Below, in pieces: positions 4,864-7,451 of a stretch of 7,451 bases of DNA (positions are counted from its first letter, which is position 1; every line of letters starts with the position of its first letter). Both the position numbers and the translations under genes were made by a program. The DNA comes from Phycisphaera mikurensis NBRC 102666. GTDB taxonomy: Bacteria > Planctomycetota > Phycisphaerae > Phycisphaerales > SM1A02. The DNA lies in assembly GCA_945870475.1 (NCBI GenBank), contig CAMBSR010000107.1, positions 1-7,451 on the forward strand. Direction: 5' to 3'. The notes beneath the pieces were generated by a model. The model did no database searches, was not told the origin of the DNA, and saw only the letters and a list, made by a program, of their open reading frames with translations.

Positions 4864-7305
4864 CTAGAACGGCAGGTCGATCGTGAAGCTGAAGATCTGC
4901 TCCTCGTCGTTCTGCTGCTTCATCACCGGGAACGCGAAGTCGAGCGCGATGGGCGCCTGGCCGAACTGCGGGATGTAGATGCGCGTTCCCAGGCCGGCGC
5001 CCACGCGGTACTCGCTCAGCCAGCCGTCGTTGTTGACGGTGCCGCTGTCCACGAACGCCACCATGGACAGGAACTCGCCGATGACGGGCACCTCGTACTG
5101 TGCGCCGGCGAAGAACAGGAAGTTGCCGCCGATCGGGTTGCGCGACGGGTTGTCGTAGAAGGTGCTCGGCGGATTGTCGCCGATCGACTGCCTGGACTTC
5201 GGGCTGACGGTGCGGAAGGCGAAGCCGCGCAGCGTGCGTCCGCCGAGGTACCAGCGCTCGTAGACCGGCGCGTTCTCCGAGAAGATGTACGAGCACTGCG
5301 TGCGCAGGCGGAGGATCTGCTTGCGGCCCAGGAAGTCCTCGTAGGTGGTGAAGAACTGCGTCAGGTTGACGCCGGCCTGCGGGTAGTAGTAATCGCCGCC
5401 GAACGCGCCGTGGTACCCGGCCTGCAGCTCGATCTGCGAGCCGCGGCCCGGGCGCTGCGGGTTGTCCACCTCGGTGCGCGTCAGCTGCGACATGATGGCG
5501 CTGTTGTAGGTGGGACCGCGCTGCTCCCAGACTTCTACCGGCGTGCTGGAGTCGAAGTCGGTGAGCGTCACCATCTCCATGCGCGGGTTCGCCGAGAAGC
5601 TCCAGTAGTCGCCGATGCGCGTGCTGATGCCGAAGATCGCGGTCGCTCGCTCCTCCTGCCACTGGTCGTAGAAGCGCGTGCGGTAGTTGATGCCCGCGTT
5701 GCCGCCCCAGTCGCTGTCCAGGAGGTGCGGGTCGCCGATGGACACGTTGTAGTTGCTGACCTCGATGCCGGGCGCGATGGACAGGTTGAAGGTCTGGCCC
5801 GCGCCGCGGAAGGCGCGGCCGCCGAAGAACTCGTCGGCGCTGCGCGGATAGTCCGCGAGGTCGAAGTTCTGCTGCTTGAGGCTGATCTCGCCGAAGAGGC
5901 CGCTGTCGGTGCCGGCGCCGACGCCGAAGTTCACGGAGCCGGTCTGCTTCTCCTTGATCTCCACCAGCACATCCCGCGCGGACTTGTCCTCCTCGTCGGG
6001 GGTCTGCGGCGTCACGCGCGGGTCGCGGAAGAGCCCGGAGCGTTCCAGGCGCGTGGTGGTGTTCTTGATCTCGCGGCCGTCCATCGGGCGACCGGGCTGG
6101 AAGCGGACCAGCCGGCGGATCACCTTGTCGCGCGTCACGTAGTTGCCCTGCACGTCCACCAGGCCGGTGTTGAACGAGCTGCCCTCGCGGATGGAGAGCA
6201 GGAGGTCCACCTCGGGCTCCTCGCCCACGCGCACCCAGTTGTCGGCCACGCGCGCGTCGATGAAGCCCATCACCTGGTAGGCCTGCTCGATCGCCTGCTT
6301 GGTCTTCTCGATCAGGTTGCGCTGGAACGGGTCGCCGCGCTGGATGATGGCCAGGTTGCCCACCTGCTCGCGGGTCATGACCCGCGGCGGCGCGCCCTGT
6401 TCGCCCTTGATCACGACATCGCGCAGGCGGTACTGGCGGCCCTCGGAGACCACGAAGACGATCTTCGACTCACGCTGGTCGTTGCTCAGCTCGATGCGGC
6501 GATCCACGCGCACGTCCACGTAGCCGCGGTCCTTGTAGAAGCGGTCCACCGTGGCCACGTCCTCCACCAGGAGGTCCTCGTCCAGCTCGCCCTTTCGGAA
6601 GAGGAAGACCCACGGCTTGGTCTTGAGCTGCGCCTCCAGCTGCTCGGCGGGGAACGCCTCGTTGCCGACGAACTCGATCTCCTTGATGCGGACGCGCGGC
6701 CCTTCGATGATCTGGAAGAGGATCAGGCCCTGGTCGATCTTGGTCTCGTCGACCTTGACCTCCACCAGGTAGTTGCCGCGCCCCTTGTAGAGCTCCTTGA
6801 TGCGGAACACCGACTGCTCGAGCAGGAAGTCGTCGCGCGGTGCGCCGGTGGTCAGCGGCACCGCCTTGCGCAGCTCCTGGTCGGTGATGACGTAGTTGCC
6901 GGCGAAGTCGATGCTGTCGACGATCTGCTGCTCTTCCACCGTGTAACCGACCTCCACGGAGCCGTCGGGCAGGATGGTGGCGTCGGCGGTGACCTGGCCG
7001 AAGCGGCCGAGACGGTAAAGCGTGGAAACGTCCGCCTTGACCACCTTCGCATCGAACGGCTGTCCGGCCGCGATGCGGAGGTTGTTGCGGATCTCCTGCT
7101 CGCTGGCGAGCTTCTTGCTGCGGATCACGATCCGGATGGAGGAGACGGGCCGGTCGGCGAGCGTCTCGTCCTCCAGGTCGAGCGCCCACGCGCGCGCGTC
7201 GACGACGAGCGCCATGAGGAGCGCCAGCGCGGCCATCGCGCGACGGCCACCGCCGCCGCCGGGACGGGGCGTCCAGCGGGGGGTTCGGGCTTCTCGGCGG
7301 TCCAT
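4864..7305 (-). CDS. bamA: BamA, outer-membrane protein assembly factor (Omp85 family)
   Basis: The essential outer-membrane insertase that folds beta-barrel proteins into the outer membrane, partnered with the Skp-type chaperones encoded next. The 813 residues match E. coli BamA (810). An Arg-rich n-region with GGGGG leads to a hydrophobic signal core (about 23-41, AMAALALLMALVVDARAWA). Five POTRA domains follow at about 54-125, 128-201, 204-288, 293-375 and 378-452. Recurring signs are the GNxxxTxxxLR-type motif (for example FAGNYVITDQELRKAV) and YxxRGYVDVRV at 257-267. The 16-strand barrel (about 455-813) has the LGGRTLRGF loop motif (687-695, conserved RGF) and ends in the terminal-Phe signature (SFTIDLPF). 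The ATG at 7305 is chosen because GAGG lies seven bases upstream and the n-region becomes positively charged. The frame opens further to 7335, and an inner ATG at 7236 would lack the charged n-region. It is the first gene of the run. Confidence 0.97.
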   Translation of the reverse strand: MDRREARTPRWTPRPGGGGGRRAMAALALLMALVVDARAWALDLEDETLADRPVSSIRIVIRSKKLASEQEIRNNLRIAAGQPFDAKVVKADVSTLYRLGRFGQVTADATILPDGSVEVGYTVEEQQIVDSIDFAGNYVITDQELRKAVPLTTGAPRDDFLLEQSVFRIKELYKGRGNYLVEVKVDETKIDQGLILFQIIEGPRVRIKEIEFVGNEAFPAEQLEAQLKTKPWVFLFRKGELDEDLLVEDVATVDRFYKDRGYVDVRVDRRIELSNDQRESKIVFVVSEGRQYRLRDVVIKGEQGAPPRVMTREQVGNLAIIQRGDPFQRNLIEKTKQAIEQAYQVMGFIDARVADNWVRVGEEPEVDLLLSIREGSSFNTGLVDVQGNYVTRDKVIRRLVRFQPGRPMDGREIKNTTTRLERSGLFRDPRVTPQTPDEEDKSARDVLVEIKEKQTGSVNFGVGAGTDSGLFGEISLKQQNFDLADYPRSADEFFGGRAFRGAGQTFNLSIAPGIEVSNYNVSIGDPHLLDSDWGGNAGINYRTRFYDQWQEERATAIFGISTRIGDYWSFSANPRMEMVTLTDFDSSTPVEVWEQRGPTYNSAIMSQLTRTEVDNPQRPGRGSQIELQAGYHGAFGGDYYYPQAGVNLTQFFTTYEDFLGRKQILRLRTQCSYIFSENAPVYERWYLGGRTLRGFAFRTVSPKSRQSIGDNPPSTFYDNPSRNPIGGNFLFFAGAQYEVPVIGEFLSMVAFVDSGTVNNDGWLSEYRVGAGLGTRIYIPQFGQAPIALDFAFPVMKQQNDEEQIFSFTIDLPF

Positions 7306-7360
7306 GCTCGGGCCTCGAGGATAGCCGCGCAGCAAGCGCTTCGGCTACCCTTGTCGGACC
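7306..7360. promoter_or_regulatory. Divergent bamA/gcvT control region with inverted repeat
   Basis: These 55 bp separate the bamA and gcvT start codons, which point away from each other, so promoter or leader elements for both must lie here or reach into the coding ends. An inverted repeat TAGCCG (7322-7327) / CGGCTA (7342-7347) flanks an inner AGC/GCT pair and the 8-bp palindrome AAGCGCTT (7334-7341). GAGG at 7316-7313 on the minus strand is the bamA ribosome-binding site. I could not assign convincing -35/-10 hexamers in either direction. Confidence 0.45.
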
Positions 7361-7451
7361 ATGACCAACGCAACCCTCGCCCGTACTCCCTTCCACCCCT
7401 GGAGCGCCGAGCGCGGTGCCCGCTTCGTGGACTTCGCCGGCTGGGAGATGC
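7361..7451 (+). CDS. gcvT: GcvT, aminomethyltransferase (glycine cleavage T protein), 5' fragment
   Basis: Only the first 30 codons are inside the window. The start MTNATLARTPFHPWSAERGA followed by RFVDFAGWEM matches the highly conserved N-terminus of the T protein (pattern TPL-x-H-x(6)-GA-x-x-V-x-FAGWEMP). The full protein transfers the methylene group from aminomethyl-lipoyl H protein to tetrahydrofolate, releasing ammonia, in cytoplasmic glycine breakdown. The ATG is preceded by TCGGACC, a weak ribosome-binding site at best. It is divergent from bamA and functionally unrelated to the envelope genes. Other folate-binding T-like proteins share parts of this start, but the FAGWEM block favours GcvT. 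Confidence 0.85.
   Translation, partial: MTNATLARTPFHPWSAERGARFVDFAGWEM

Noticed and set aside
3449..5662. A 737-codon minus-strand frame joining part of the bamA region to ompH copy 2
   Set aside because: Upstream of 4108 it is Arg/Ala-rich out-of-frame translation of bamA and ompH copy 1. The duplicated ribosome-binding site and ATG mark the true start.
7174..7305. Twin-arginine export signal at the BamA N-terminus (GGRRAMAA)
   Set aside because: The consensus after RR (hydrophobic residues at the +2/+3 positions, often FLK) is absent. Omp85 proteins use the Sec route, and the pattern fits an ordinary signal peptide with a long n-region.

Overview
The window is GC-rich and gene-dense. It carries one long run of genes on the minus strand that encodes the outer-membrane assembly and lipid A entry pathway of a diderm bacterium. 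Read in the direction of transcription (high to low coordinates), the order is bamA, ompH/skp copy 1, ompH/skp copy 2, lpxD, a fused lpxC-fabZ, and lpxA. This matches the E. coli order bamA-skp-lpxD-fabZ-lpxA with two changes: skp is duplicated, and LpxC is fused to the N-terminus of FabZ. The LpxC-FabZ fusion is known from Bacteroidetes and Planctomycetes-type lineages. With the high GC and the paired OmpH proteins, I favour a planctomycete of the Phycisphaerae type. That is an inference from gene content, not a proven placement.

Layout. Bases 7361-7451 (plus strand) hold the first 30 codons of a glycine-cleavage aminomethyltransferase, gcvT. It is divergent from bamA across a 55-bp gap that must hold both 5' control regions. 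bamA (7305-4864) is followed after 39 bp, which includes a perfect 14-bp palindrome, by ompH copy 1 (4824-4144). After 35 bp comes ompH copy 2 (4108-3449), whose ribosome-binding site and start codon are present twice in tandem. lpxD (3452-2415) overlaps the ompH stop by GTGA. lpxC-fabZ (2404-992) starts 10 bp after lpxD, with its GTG in the loop of a perfect hairpin. lpxA (978-142) starts 13 bp after fabZ, inside a 17-bp tandem duplication of the fabZ stop region. Bases 1-141 hold two copies of a 30-bp repeat and possibly the 5' end of the next minus-strand gene.

How the genes work together. LpxA, LpxC and LpxD carry out the first three steps of lipid A synthesis, acylating UDP-GlcNAc with (R)-3-hydroxyacyl chains from acyl-ACP. 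FabZ draws on the same acyl-ACP pool for fatty acid elongation. The OmpH/Skp proteins carry unfolded outer-membrane proteins across the periplasm, and BamA inserts them into the LPS-bearing membrane. Tight spacing and stop-start overlaps suggest one co-transcribed, translationally coupled unit.

The genes are conserved core functions and I see no new defence, mobile or biosynthetic system. The less ordinary signals lie at the gene junctions. Three of them carry short direct duplications that include start codons, and one start codon sits in a hairpin loop. LpxA and LpxD also differ from E. coli at the residues that set acyl-chain length.
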